From NCBI GenBank assembly GCA_024227155.1, contig JAAELB010000464.1, positions 1 to 41,236 of the forward strand: a stretch of 41,236 nt of DNA, in the 5' to 3' direction. The position numbers were made by a program, and so were the translations under genes. Source of the DNA: Desulfobulbaceae bacterium (GTDB lineage: Bacteria > Desulfobacterota > Desulfobulbia > Desulfobulbales > Desulfocapsaceae). The notes under the pieces were generated by a model, which made no database searches, was not told the DNA's origin, and saw only the letters and a program-made list of their open reading frames with translations. How positions within the stretch are numbered: position 1 is the stretch's first letter; each line of letters begins with the position of its first letter. Shown one piece after another: positions 25,973-34,430 of the stretch.

Positions 25973-26995
25973 TCAGTTAGACCTTAGAAATTCTTCGACC
26001 TGTTGGAGGGTGTAGTCAATATCTTCTCTCTTTACCCCCAGGTGGGTTACAAGTCGAGTCACTTTTCCTGGACTGATAAGGACCTTTTTTTCGGCCAGAA
26101 AGCTGGCTAGTTCTGTAGCTCTAGTCTCCTCCATGGTAATAAAAGTCATATTGGTCTGGGCCGGATCAATTTCAACACGCAGGTTGCTATGGGTGGACAG
26201 TTCTGCCGAAAGGATAGTGGCGTGGTCGTGGTCTTCAGCAAGTCGTTCTATATTGTTTTGTAGAGCGTAGATCCCTGCAGCGGCGAGGATTCCGGCCTGG
26301 CGCATGCCGCCACCAGCCATTTTTCTCCACCTTCTTGCCTTGTCAATGAAGGAGTGGGAGCCGCAGAGCACAGAACCAACCGGTGCTCCAAGGCCCTTTG
26401 ACAGGCAGAGTGAAACGGAATCAAAGTATTTGGTGATCGTCTGTACTTCAACGCCTTGTTTTACCACCGCATTCATAAGTCTTGCGCCATCAAGATGGAG
26501 ACTCAGGTTGTTTGCTCTGGTAAATGCATGCGCCTTACTAAGGTATTCTATTGGCAGAGCTTTGCCATTTTGGGTGTTTTCCAGGCAGAGTAGTCTGGTT
26601 TTGGCAAAATGGAAATCATCCGGTTTGATCTTGTCGGCTACTTTTTGAAGATCAAGGGTTGAGTCGGGCTCAAATTCGATCGGCTGGGGCTGGATGGAAC
26701 CAAATACAGCTGCTCCCCCAGCCTCGTACTTGTATGTGTGCGCTTGTTGGCCGACAATATATTCGTCACCTCGGCCACAGTGGGAGAGGATGCCAACGAG
26801 ATTTGCCTGGGTGCCGCTTGCTGTAAAGAGTGCGGCTTCAAATCCAAGCAGGTCAGCTGTTAATGATTCAAGTTTATTGACCGTAGGATCATCGCCATAG
26901 ACATCATCTCCTACCTCAGCTTCAACCATGGCCTGTCTCATCCCCGTTGATGGCTTTGTAACTGTATCACTGCGGAGATCGATTACTTTTTGCAT
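25973..26995 (-). CDS. ltaE: Low-specificity L-threonine aldolase
   Basis: 340 residues from the ATG at 26995, which has GAGG 6 nt upstream and starts directly at the conserved MQKVIDLRSDTVTKP; a longer frame to 27100 would add a non-conserved hydrophobic leader. Family motifs: DVYGDDPTVN (31-40), ASGTQANLV, and the PLP lysine K200 in SLCLSKGLGAPVGS with D169 in HLDGARL. It splits threonine or allo-threonine into glycine and acetaldehyde. Its stop lies 23 nt upstream of the histidine kinase start on the same strand, so the two genes may be in one transcript. Confidence 0.94.
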   Translation of the reverse strand: MQKVIDLRSDTVTKPSTGMRQAMVEAEVGDDVYGDDPTVNKLESLTADLLGFEAALFTASGTQANLVGILSHCGRGDEYIVGQQAHTYKYEAGGAAVFGSIQPQPIEFEPDSTLDLQKVADKIKPDDFHFAKTRLLCLENTQNGKALPIEYLSKAHAFTRANNLSLHLDGARLMNAVVKQGVEVQTITKYFDSVSLCLSKGLGAPVGSVLCGSHSFIDKARRWRKMAGGGMRQAGILAAAGIYALQNNIERLAEDHDHATILSAELSTHSNLRVEIDPAQTNMTFITMEETRATELASFLAEKKVLISPGKVTRLVTHLGVKREDIDYTLQQVEEFLRSN

Positions 26996-27146
26996 ATCTG
27001 CCCTCTGTTGCATTTTCTGATAAGAAATATTTTTAGCTCTGCTTATATCAGCAGATATGTACAAAAGCTGAATATAAAAAGCGAATGAAAAAATTGTCAT
27101 CTACTACTGACTACATAACGAAATGGATCCCGAAAATTGCAAATTC

Positions 27147-28898
27147 TTATCGATTTTTGTTCATCGCTTCCGTCATACGTTCGAGAAATTTATCGGGCGG
27201 GAGGTAATCCACAAGTCGAAGATCGACAATCTCTAGCCCTTTGCTGTCTAGAAAAACTATGGTCGGAACACCTTTGACCTCATACTGTTGAAGCAGACGC
27301 TCATTAAGCGGATTACCTCCCTTGGTTACATCCACTTTAATCATGATAAAATCATTTTCAGCCTGTTTTACAACTGCGGTATCATGGAAAGTGACATCCT
27401 CAAACTCCCTGCATGGCGCACACCAGGTGGCGAAAAAATCGATGATAACTGGTTTCTTCAGGATTTGAGCGTCCCGCAGAGTTTTTTCATCATACTGTTT
27501 CCAGCTCACCCCCGGGCCTTGCAGTGCCCAGGTAGTGACTAAAAAAGCTGCTAAAACCAGACCGGCGACACCTGTTCCCGTCTTGAGTAGTGGAAATGAG
27601 CGAAAACTCGCCCGGCTCTTGTCAAGCCACCCAAGGTGCAAGCCTGCAGCCAGGGCAACGAGTGCAAGCAGAATGGCATCCAGGTGGGATGGAAAAAGGG
27701 GACGGATAAAATGTGCAGCCATGAAAATCAGCACCCATCCCATCAGTTTTCTTACCCAGATCATCCAACCGCCGGAACGTGGAAGTTTATCTAATTGCCC
27801 GGAAAACATGGCCAGGAGAAAAAGTGGTAACCCCAAGCCAAGGCTCAAAGTGAAAAAGATGATGAAACCTAGCCATGGGCTTGCCATACTTGAGACCCAG
27901 GTGAGCAACCCTAAGACGAAGGGACCGATACAGGGGGCTGCGACTACTCCGAGAGTCAGTCCCATGGAGAGGCTGCCAAAATACCCTGTGTAGGATTTCG
28001 CTGCGGCCTGGGTGAGGCCACTGGGAAGGCGCATTTCCCACATACCCAAAAGACTCGTGGCAAATAAAACCAAAATAGAAGCTATGGCTAAAAGAACGAA
28101 AGGGTTTTGGAGCATAGCACCCATGAGACCACCGGTCAGGGAAGCAACCACTCCAAGTATGGAGTTAGTAAGGGCGAGACCAAGAACATAACAAAAGCCA
28201 TGTATCAACAGTCTGCCACGTCCTTTCCCGCCCTTTGTCGCCTGCCCGCCAAAATAGGAAATGGTGATCGGGATCAGTGGGTAGATGCACGGAGTGAGAT
28301 TTAACGCCATACCCCCTGCAAAAATTCCAAGCAGGGTCCAGATCATGGCCCAGCCGTGGAGAGGCCTTGGAGCCTCTGGCTCTTCAACTGTTTGAGCTAG
28401 TCCGGCCGGGGCGCTCTCAGTGGGAAGCCCCATCGCTTGCCATTCAGGAAAGCCGTATGGGTCGCGATGGACGTTTTTATAACCAAGTTTTACGGCCACC
28501 CGGGCCGCAGAGTCACTGCGAACTCATGTGAGACCAGCTCAGTAGAAGACAATGGCTCTATTTTTATCAGGTCCAAGAAGGGTCTCAAGTGTTGATGCCT
28601 TTTTCCATCTCGCCCAACTAGTCGGCTCCATAGGGAAATTTACTGCGTCTTTGAGATGGCCTGTCCTGTATTCCCATTCTTGGCGTGTGTCGACCAGGAA
28701 CAGGTCATCAGGATTCTTTTGGTAACGACCTGCAAGCTCATCGGTTGTAATAATGTTGTAACCGCCGCGTTTACCTTCGTTCAGAACATCGTTCCAGGTG
28801 GCCTGTTTTGGGGTAACGGCGCGATTGGTAAACAGCAGTGCTCCTACTGTCAGCAATACGGCCAGAAGACCAATAAATATGGTTTTTTTATTCTCCAT
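27147..28898 (-). CDS. Rhodanese-DsbD-thioredoxin fusion, probable selenoprotein with two Sec residues (two in-frame TGA)
   Basis: A 583-residue frame broken only by two TGA codons, at 28541-28539 (residue 120) and 28526-28524 (residue 125). Residues 6-24 form a membrane anchor or signal. Residues 45-165 are a rhodanese domain (LFLVDTRQEWEYRTGHL, then AIVFY-U-AGLT-U-VRSDSAARVAVKLGYKNV). The TGAs fall exactly on the active-site Cys and on the second Cys five residues later in the common CxGxxC rhodanese loop. Residues 183-465 are the DsbD membrane domain with its two redox cysteines C204 (LTPCIYP) and C323 (AAPCIGP). Residues 470-583 are a thioredoxin domain with CAPC (493-496). The normal N-terminal DsbD domain is replaced by the rhodanese. 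The 450-codon downstream part is undamaged, arguing against a pseudogene. A SECIS-like hairpin follows. The start ATG at 28898 has only a weak AGGT. Confidence 0.85.
28491..28541 (-). promoter_or_regulatory. Candidate bacterial SECIS element with the two recoded TGA codons
   Basis: On the minus strand TGCGGCC (28509-28503) pairs with GGCCGTA (28497-28491): seven pairs including one G-U, closed by a 5-nt loop CGGGT. The loop starts 21 nt after the second TGA (28526-28524) and 36 nt after the first (28541-28539); both distances lie in the range usual for bacterial SECIS elements, and a G is present in the first two loop bases. It sits inside the reading frame, as in bacterial selenoprotein genes. 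The structure was folded by eye only. Confidence 0.6.
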
Positions 28899-29214
28899 AA
28901 CAGTACCTATGCTGTAAGTTGTTTTTGCAGTTTTCCAATACAAAAGAAGAAACCACCGTAGGTTTGTCCAGGGGCAAATCTCCCCATGGAAATGGTTCCA
29001 CCTTAGTGACAAATACCAGTCTCATTGCTTGGTACATGTGTCAGGTGGTTTATTGTCGCATAATTCTACGACAATGTCACCTAGCTGGCAGCGAATGAGG
29101 ATGGAATCCACTGCTCCCCCCACTGTTTCTTCTTGACATCAATTTTCCTGATCACTAATCTGTGTTACTCTTGTCGTTTCTGATCTGATTCACTTAATAT
29201 AATGCGAGGAAAGA
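28899..29214. other. 316-bp divergent intergenic region between the seleno-rhodanese gene and ppdK
   Basis: Carries the ppdK promoter (29133-29161) and the ppdK ribosome site (GCGAGGAAAG before the ATG). A minus-strand frame continues from the rhodanese gene up to 29012 but lacks a better start. No other feature is seen. Confidence 0.5.
29133..29161 (+). promoter_or_regulatory. Sigma70-type promoter of ppdK
   Basis: TTGACA (29133-29138), a 17-nt spacer, then TAATCT (29156-29161). The predicted start is about 45 nt before the ppdK ATG at 29215. Confidence 0.65.
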
Positions 29215-31926
29215 ATGTCCCAGTACATATACGAATTCGGGCCCAAAAAAACAGATGGTGATGCCAAGCAGAAAAACCTGTTGGGTGGTAAAGGTGCCAA
29301 TCTTGCTGAAATGGCAAAGCTTGGCCTGCCGGTGCCGCCAGGCTTTACTATTTCTACCGATTGCTGCAATGACTATTTTGAGTTAGGCGGCTGTCTCCCT
29401 GGGACCCTTGAGGCTGAAATAAGTGCTGCCATGGCCAATGTAGAGTCCCAGATGGGTATGGGGTTCGGCGATCTTGAAAATCCCCTGCTGGTTTCCTGCA
29501 GGTCCGGGGCAAGAAGTTCCATGCCGGGAATGATGGAAACTATTTTAAATGTGGGCCTCTGTACTGCGACTATTCCCGGACTGATCAAAAAGACAGGCAA
29601 CGAATGGTTTGTTTACGATGCGTACCGCCGTTTGATCATGATGTATTCCGATGTAGTTATGGAAAAGGCGGAAGAGGTTAAGCCAAAAGATGGCCTGGGT
29701 ATCCGCCTCAACCTTGAAATGGTGATGAATAACCTCAAGAATGACAAAGGGTATGACAACGATACCGATATCAGCATTGAGGATATGAAATCTCTCTGTG
29801 AACGTTTCAAGAAAAAAATAGCTGAGGATTTTGGTGTCGATTTCCCCGATGATCCGTGGCAGCAGTTACTTGGTTCTGTGGGCGCCGTTTTTAAGAGCTG
29901 GAATGGAAAACGGGCGGTGGCTTATCGCCGTATTGAGCATATTCCCAACAGCTGGGGGACGGCGGTGAATGTTCAGAGTATGGTCTTTGGTAACATGGGT
30001 GACAGTTCCGCCACGGGAGTGGCCTTCACCCGTGATCCTGCAACTGGGCAGAACAGGTTTTACGGTGAATGGCTGGTCAATGCCCAGGGCGAGGATGTGG
30101 TGGCGGGTATCCGTACCCCCAATCCTCTTAACAATGACACTAAAAACAGTCAGAATGAGCACCTGACTTCTCTCGAAGAGAGCATGCCAGATCTCTATAG
30201 CCAGCTCTTTGATATCCGTAATCATCTGGAAGACCACTATCAGGATATGCAGGACATTGAATTCACCATTCAGGAGGGGCGTCTGTATATGCTGCAGTGT
30301 CGTGTGGGCAAGAGAACCGCTACTGCCGCCCTGAATATGGCCATGGACATGCTCGATGAAGGTAGGATAGATGAGAAGACCCTGGTCTGCAGGATTGATC
30401 CCAAAATTTTAGATGATCTGTTGCATCCAATTGTTGACCCCGCCGCAGAACAGACAGCTGTTAAAATAGCGGAAGGTTTGCCCGCGGGGCCGGGTGGTGC
30501 CTTCGGACAGATCGTTTTCACCTCGGAAGATGCGGTTCGCTGGGCCAAGGCGGATAAAAAGGTGATCTTGATCCGGGAAGAAACCAATCCAGAGGATATA
30601 GAGGGTATGCGGGCAGCTGCAGCCATCCTCACCGCCCGGGGGGGGATGACCTCCCATGCAGCGCTGGTGGCTAGGGGCTGGGGGAAATGTTGTATAGTCG
30701 GTGCCGGTGCACTGAAAATTGATTTTCAGACCAAGGAGCTACGGGTCGGAGGCCGCACTTTTAAAGAGGGAGATGTGTTGACCCTTAATGGCAGTAAGGG
30801 GGCAGTATATGAAGGTCAGCTGAAGATGAAGGATGCGACGGAAAATCCTAATTTTCAAAAATTTATGGACATTGCTGATGGCTATCGGCGTATGAAAGTA
30901 AGGGCCAATGCTGATACTCCGGATGACGCACAGAAGGCTCTGGAATTTGGTGCGGAGGGGATCGGTTTGTTCAGGACTGAGCATATGTTTTATGGCACAG
31001 ATTCAGATATGCCGCTGTTTCTGCTCCGTAAAATGATACTCAGCAAAACCATAACAGAAAGGAAAGAAGCTCTGGCAGAGTTGTTTCCCTTTGTCAAAGA
31101 AGAGATCAGCAAGACCCTGGATATCATGGACGGCCTGGCGGTAACCATGCGACTGCTTGATCCTCCGCTGCATGAATTTGTTCCACAGCTCAAAGAAAAC
31201 CAGCAGGAAATTGCCGATGCGTTGAGGATTGATCTGGAAGAGGTGATTAAGAGAAGTGAGTTGTTGAAAGAGTCTAACCCCATGATGGGGCACCGCGGTG
31301 TCCGCCTGGGAGTAACCTACCCTGAGATCATCGAGATGCAGGTCCTGGCAATTTTTGAGGCGGCTGCGGAACTCCTCCAGGCGGGCAAAAATCCACTGCC
31401 GGAGATTATGGTACCGGTAACCTGTAACGAGAAAGAACTTGCTTTTGCCAAGAATATTGTTGACGTCTGCTATGAGAAGACCCTTACCAAGTATGGTCTT
31501 ACCTCCATCGGTTACATGTTTGGTACCATGATTGAGATCCCCAGAGCTGCACTGCTTGCCGATAAGATGGCTGAGCAGGCCCAGTTTTTCTCTTTTGGAA
31601 CTAATGATTTGACCCAGATGAGTTTTGGTTTCTCAAGAGATGATGTCGGTGCCTTGATGAATGATTATCTGGATAATGGCATCCTGGCAGCCGATCCTTT
31701 TGAGACTCTGGATCAAGAAGGGGTGGGCAGCTTGATAACCACCGCCGTTGCGGGGGGGCAAAAAACACGGCCGGACATCAAGCTTGGTATCTGTGGCGAG
31801 CATGGCGGTGACCCGGCCTCGGTGGAATTTTGCCATAAGGCAGGGTTGAGTTATGTCTCCTGTTCTCCGTACCGCGTGCCTATTGCCAGGCTCGCTGCGG
31901 CCCAGGCGACGATTAATCACGAATAA
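29215..31926 (+). CDS. ppdK: Pyruvate, phosphate dikinase
   Basis: 903 residues, a normal PPDK length. The N-terminal ATP-binding domain begins with LLGGKGANLAEMAKLGLPVPPGF (the first 20 residues of it at 22-41) and contains the VSCRSGARSSMPGMMETILN segment. The central phosphohistidine domain has GGMTSHAALVARGWGK, with catalytic H481 and the regulatory threonine T479 two residues before it. The C-terminal PEP/pyruvate barrel carries GLFRTEHMF, MIEIPRAA, SFGTNDLTQM and the catalytic Cys in GICGEHGGDP. It interconverts PEP, AMP and PPi with pyruvate, ATP and Pi. The gene for its regulatory kinase/phosphorylase lies convergent, 246 nt downstream, and T479 is its expected target. Confidence 0.97.
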   Translation: MSQYIYEFGPKKTDGDAKQKNLLGGKGANLAEMAKLGLPVPPGFTISTDCCNDYFELGGCLPGTLEAEISAAMANVESQMGMGFGDLENPLLVSCRSGARSSMPGMMETILNVGLCTATIPGLIKKTGNEWFVYDAYRRLIMMYSDVVMEKAEEVKPKDGLGIRLNLEMVMNNLKNDKGYDNDTDISIEDMKSLCERFKKKIAEDFGVDFPDDPWQQLLGSVGAVFKSWNGKRAVAYRRIEHIPNSWGTAVNVQSMVFGNMGDSSATGVAFTRDPATGQNRFYGEWLVNAQGEDVVAGIRTPNPLNNDTKNSQNEHLTSLEESMPDLYSQLFDIRNHLEDHYQDMQDIEFTIQEGRLYMLQCRVGKRTATAALNMAMDMLDEGRIDEKTLVCRIDPKILDDLLHPIVDPAAEQTAVKIAEGLPAGPGGAFGQIVFTSEDAVRWAKADKKVILIREETNPEDIEGMRAAAAILTARGGMTSHAALVARGWGKCCIVGAGALKIDFQTKELRVGGRTFKEGDVLTLNGSKGAVYEGQLKMKDATENPNFQKFMDIADGYRRMKVRANADTPDDAQKALEFGAEGIGLFRTEHMFYGTDSDMPLFLLRKMILSKTITERKEALAELFPFVKEEISKTLDIMDGLAVTMRLLDPPLHEFVPQLKENQQEIADALRIDLEEVIKRSELLKESNPMMGHRGVRLGVTYPEIIEMQVLAIFEAAAELLQAGKNPLPEIMVPVTCNEKELAFAKNIVDVCYEKTLTKYGLTSIGYMFGTMIEIPRAALLADKMAEQAQFFSFGTNDLTQMSFGFSRDDVGALMNDYLDNGILAADPFETLDQEGVGSLITTAVAGGQKTRPDIKLGICGEHGGDPASVEFCHKAGLSYVSCSPYRVPIARLAAAQATINHE

Positions 31927-31944
31927 GTTCAAGTCGAGGTAGAG

Positions 31945-32147
31945 CAAAAAGGGCCGAATTCTTGTTAGGAGACTGTCCGAGAATGCCCTTTCGCCCAAAC
32001 TCTTCAGAATTGCCAAAAAATAATGCTCGCAGATAGCGTAGACTTCGATATCAAATATATGGCTGTGCTTATTTTGTGAAAATTCTTCGATTTTGAACAA
32101 AAGATCTATTCTCGGACAAGCTCCTAGAAGAATTCGGCCCTTTTTTG
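31945..32147. repeat. Inverted-repeat intergenic element, copy 2, nested in a terminator stem
   Basis: Arms 31945-31984 and 32108-32147 are about 40 nt each and nearly complementary. The outer part (CAAAAAGGGCCGAATTCTT and its partner ending in TTTTTTG) has the form of a bidirectional terminator for the convergent ppdK and ppsR genes. The inner part (AGGAG..TGTCCGAGAAT) pairs too. Between them is the same interior seen at 3531-3698: ATGCCCTTTCGCCCAA.CTCTT, TATCAA.ATATG.CTGTG and CGATTTTGAACAAAA. The element seems to sit in the loop of the terminator hairpin. Confidence 0.8.
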
Positions 32148-32172
32148 AATGTTTGCCTACTTGGGCAGTTTG

Positions 32173-33024
32173 TCAGTCAGTTCTATGGGCCTTGGCCTTA
32201 AACCTCCGGGTAATCATTTCAGCGATCTCTTCGGCACTGGTTTCAATCGGTTTGTTACTCACATCAATCATGGAAAAGCCCCTGGTGATGTAATACTTCT
32301 GGGCATTTTTGACCTCTTCTTCCACTTCATGTCTGCTGGAGTAAGCGTGCATATCGGCTGTGCCGAGGCTTTCCTGACGCATTTTTCGGTGGGACAAAAG
32401 CTGTTCTATATTGATATTGAGAGCAATTATCCTGCGACGATCAACCTTGTCCAGAGTGCTGGGCATGGGGACGCCAGGTACGTAGGGGATGTTGGCGACC
32501 TTCCAGCCCATGACCCCCATATACATGGAAAGAGGAGTTTTTCCTGCCCGGGATAACCCCACCAGTACAATTTCTGCATCCTCCAGGGATTCCGGTTTGA
32601 GTCCGTCATCATGGGCGAGGGCAAAATCAATGGCCGTGACCTGGTTAAGATCGACCTGATGGGTCTCCCGGTAGAGTCCGGGGGTGCCTAAAGGGGGGAG
32701 ACCGAGAAAAGTTTCTATGGTATCGAGAACCTGGCCCATGAGGTCTATGGTGACAATGTTGTTTTGTTCTGCTTTTTTCACTAGATAGCTGCGCAGCTTT
32801 GGCTCAACAATGGTGTGAGCAATCAATCGATCCACATCCGTCACCCGACCGACGAGGTCGTCAATCTGACTTTCTGCACGAATGTGCGGAACCTTAACAA
32901 CGGTTATGTCACTGCCTGGAAATTGGACCAGAGTTGATTCCACCAGGTGAGAGGCATTGATCCCCTCCCCGCAGGAGGCGATGTAAATCATCTTAAAATT
33001 ATTAGATTGGGTCTGATTCGTCAT
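32173..33024 (-). CDS. ppsR: PPDK regulatory protein (bifunctional kinase/pyrophosphorylase, DUF299)
   Basis: 283 residues, normal for the family. N-terminal IYIASCGEGINASHLVEST (from residue 13), then the P-loop-like GLSRAGKTPLSMYMG at 156-170 and the PYVPGVPMPSTLDKVD segment. The family inactivates PPDK or PEP synthase by ADP-dependent phosphorylation of the threonine near the catalytic histidine and reactivates it by phosphate-dependent removal of that group. With ppdK convergent next to it, PPDK is the target. The ATG at 33024 has AGGA about 10 nt upstream; the internal M12 is less likely. The upstream gene is a divergent LysR regulator. Confidence 0.95.
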   Translation of the reverse strand: MTNQTQSNNFKMIYIASCGEGINASHLVESTLVQFPGSDITVVKVPHIRAESQIDDLVGRVTDVDRLIAHTIVEPKLRSYLVKKAEQNNIVTIDLMGQVLDTIETFLGLPPLGTPGLYRETHQVDLNQVTAIDFALAHDDGLKPESLEDAEIVLVGLSRAGKTPLSMYMGVMGWKVANIPYVPGVPMPSTLDKVDRRRIIALNINIEQLLSHRKMRQESLGTADMHAYSSRHEVEEEVKNAQKYYITRGFSMIDVSNKPIETSAEEIAEMITRRFKAKAHRTD

Positions 33025-33427
33025 AAAAAGGGTTCCTGTTGAAAAGTGTTGAAGTTAGGAGTAACCCCGATAGACCGGAAATAAGTCGGGATAAGTGCCA
33101 CGGAGCTTACTTTAAGTTCTTGATGTTAAAAAGCTCTCCTGGTTTCTTGTTTTTTATTGCTATTTTTACTGAGTAAGCCACTAAATTCTTACAAAACCTG
33201 GATGAAAGAGTCAAACTGTAAAGAATTATTGCGCCGGGAAAATATGGAGGGGCCGGGGTGAGGTACCTGGCTTCACAACTCAATAATGAGGTTTTGTGGA
33301 AAAGGGTTTGTAACAGTGGGGTGATTTGCTATTATAGAAATCGCTTGTTTACAGGATAAATATACCGACTTATTTCCACCTCTTACTTCCCGTATATCGG
33401 GGTTAGTTAATAGATGAAATCATACCG
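33025..33427. other. 403-bp divergent intergenic region between ppsR and the LysR gene
   Basis: Almost entirely occupied by the inverted-end element at 33063-33404 (listed separately). The start codons of ppsR and the LysR gene flank it. No gene is supported inside. Confidence 0.5.
33063..33404. repeat. 342-bp element with complex inverted ends (MITE-like)
   Basis: The left end (33063-33089) consists of AACCCCGATAGAC followed by GGAAATAAGTCGG. The reverse complement of the right end (33365-33404) reads AACCCCGATATAC, then a 14-nt insertion, then the same 13-nt GGAAATAAGTCGG. The shared parts match 12 of 13 and 13 of 13. No open reading frame is present between them. It resembles a non-autonomous transposable element or a long-range hairpin; arms 275 nt apart are too far for an ordinary operator. 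Confidence 0.65.
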
Positions 33428-34357
33428 ATGCTGCAGAATTTTGATCGTCTTAAAGTCTTTTACCATGTCTTCACCGAGGAAAGTGTTGTTGGCGCAGCAA
33501 ACATTTTACATGTGAGTCAATCTGCTGTAAGTCAGGCTCTGTTGAAGCTTGAAAGGGAAATACATAGTCCTCTGTTTATACGACTTCACAAGCAATTAGT
33601 GCCAACGGCGGCTGGTGAGCAGTTGTATGGGATTGTTCGACCTTTCATGGAGAATATGGATGGGTACCTTAAAAATTTGCAGCAGGCCAAAGATCACCCC
33701 GTTGGTGAGCTCCGTATAGGCTCACCTCCGGAATTTGGAAAATCCTATCTGCCTTCAATTGTAGCAGATTTCAGGGAGCAGTACCCAGACGTTACATTCA
33801 TACTTAAATTTGGCACTCCGGAAAAATTATTACCTCTGCTGAGGGGAGGTCGGGTGGATTTTGCTTTAGTTGATGTGTTTCTGATGCAAAGCACCCACGT
33901 TGGCAGCCTCGATATGTACAATTTTGATCCTGTTGTCGAGGAGGAAGTGATACTAGCATGTTCGAAGGAATATTTTGACAGTAAAATAGGAGAAGACGTC
34001 ACATTCGCTTCGTTGTCACAGCAAAATTTCATTAATTACCAGGAAGATCTGCAGACAGTTAAGCAGTGGTTCAGACATCACTTTGCAAAACCTAATGTCC
34101 AGGTTCGTAATGTGCTGACGGTTGACAGCCACGAAGCGGTCATTTCAGCTATTCAACATAATGTTGGTATTGGAGTTGTTGCTTCGCATTTTATCAAAGA
34201 TGAGCTGGGTAATAATCAGATTGTCCATATACGAACGTCTAAGCCGGAAATTATAAATTCAATCTCTCTTGTACATTTGCAGGATAAAATTCCAACGTTT
34301 ACAGAAAAGGTTTTTGAGAGATATCTGGTGGATAAAATCAAAAATATGACATCGTAG
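33428..34357 (+). CDS. LysR-family transcriptional regulator
   Basis: 309 residues. The N-terminal winged helix-turn-helix is at about 5-64 (FYHVFTEESVVGAANILHVS, then SAVSQALLKLEREI, LFIR and LVPTAAGEQL). A periplasmic-binding-protein-like effector domain fills 92-300 (GELRIGSPPEFGKSYLPSIV, LLRGGRVDFALVD). It should bind an unknown small molecule and control nearby or distant genes. LysR regulators often act on a divergent gene, which here would be ppsR. The intervening region is filled by a repeat, so autoregulation or a distant target is equally possible. Confidence 0.93.
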   Translation: MLQNFDRLKVFYHVFTEESVVGAANILHVSQSAVSQALLKLEREIHSPLFIRLHKQLVPTAAGEQLYGIVRPFMENMDGYLKNLQQAKDHPVGELRIGSPPEFGKSYLPSIVADFREQYPDVTFILKFGTPEKLLPLLRGGRVDFALVDVFLMQSTHVGSLDMYNFDPVVEEEVILACSKEYFDSKIGEDVTFASLSQQNFINYQEDLQTVKQWFRHHFAKPNVQVRNVLTVDSHEAVISAIQHNVGIGVVASHFIKDELGNNQIVHIRTSKPEIINSISLVHLQDKIPTFTEKVFERYLVDKIKNMTS

Positions 34358-34430
34358 CCGCGGCAACGCTTATTGAGCCAATAAAAGTAACTTTTAAAAG
34401 ATACCCTGTACGATCAAAATAAAAAAAACG

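Noticed and set aside
27147-28499. A free-standing DsbD-like gene starting with GTG at 28499
   Set aside because: Its first 25 codons encode the C-terminal end of a rhodanese domain in the same frame as the upstream gene, so it is not a real start.
28491-28898. Pseudogene interpretation of the rhodanese with two nonsense mutations
   Set aside because: Both stops are TGA, both fall exactly on the two loop cysteines, there are no frameshifts, and the downstream 450 codons are intact.
28539-29012. A separate 157-residue rhodanese gene starting at 29012
   Set aside because: Residues before the ATG at 28898 have no ribosome site and no conservation, and the frame is part of the TGA-recoded fusion with the DsbD segment.
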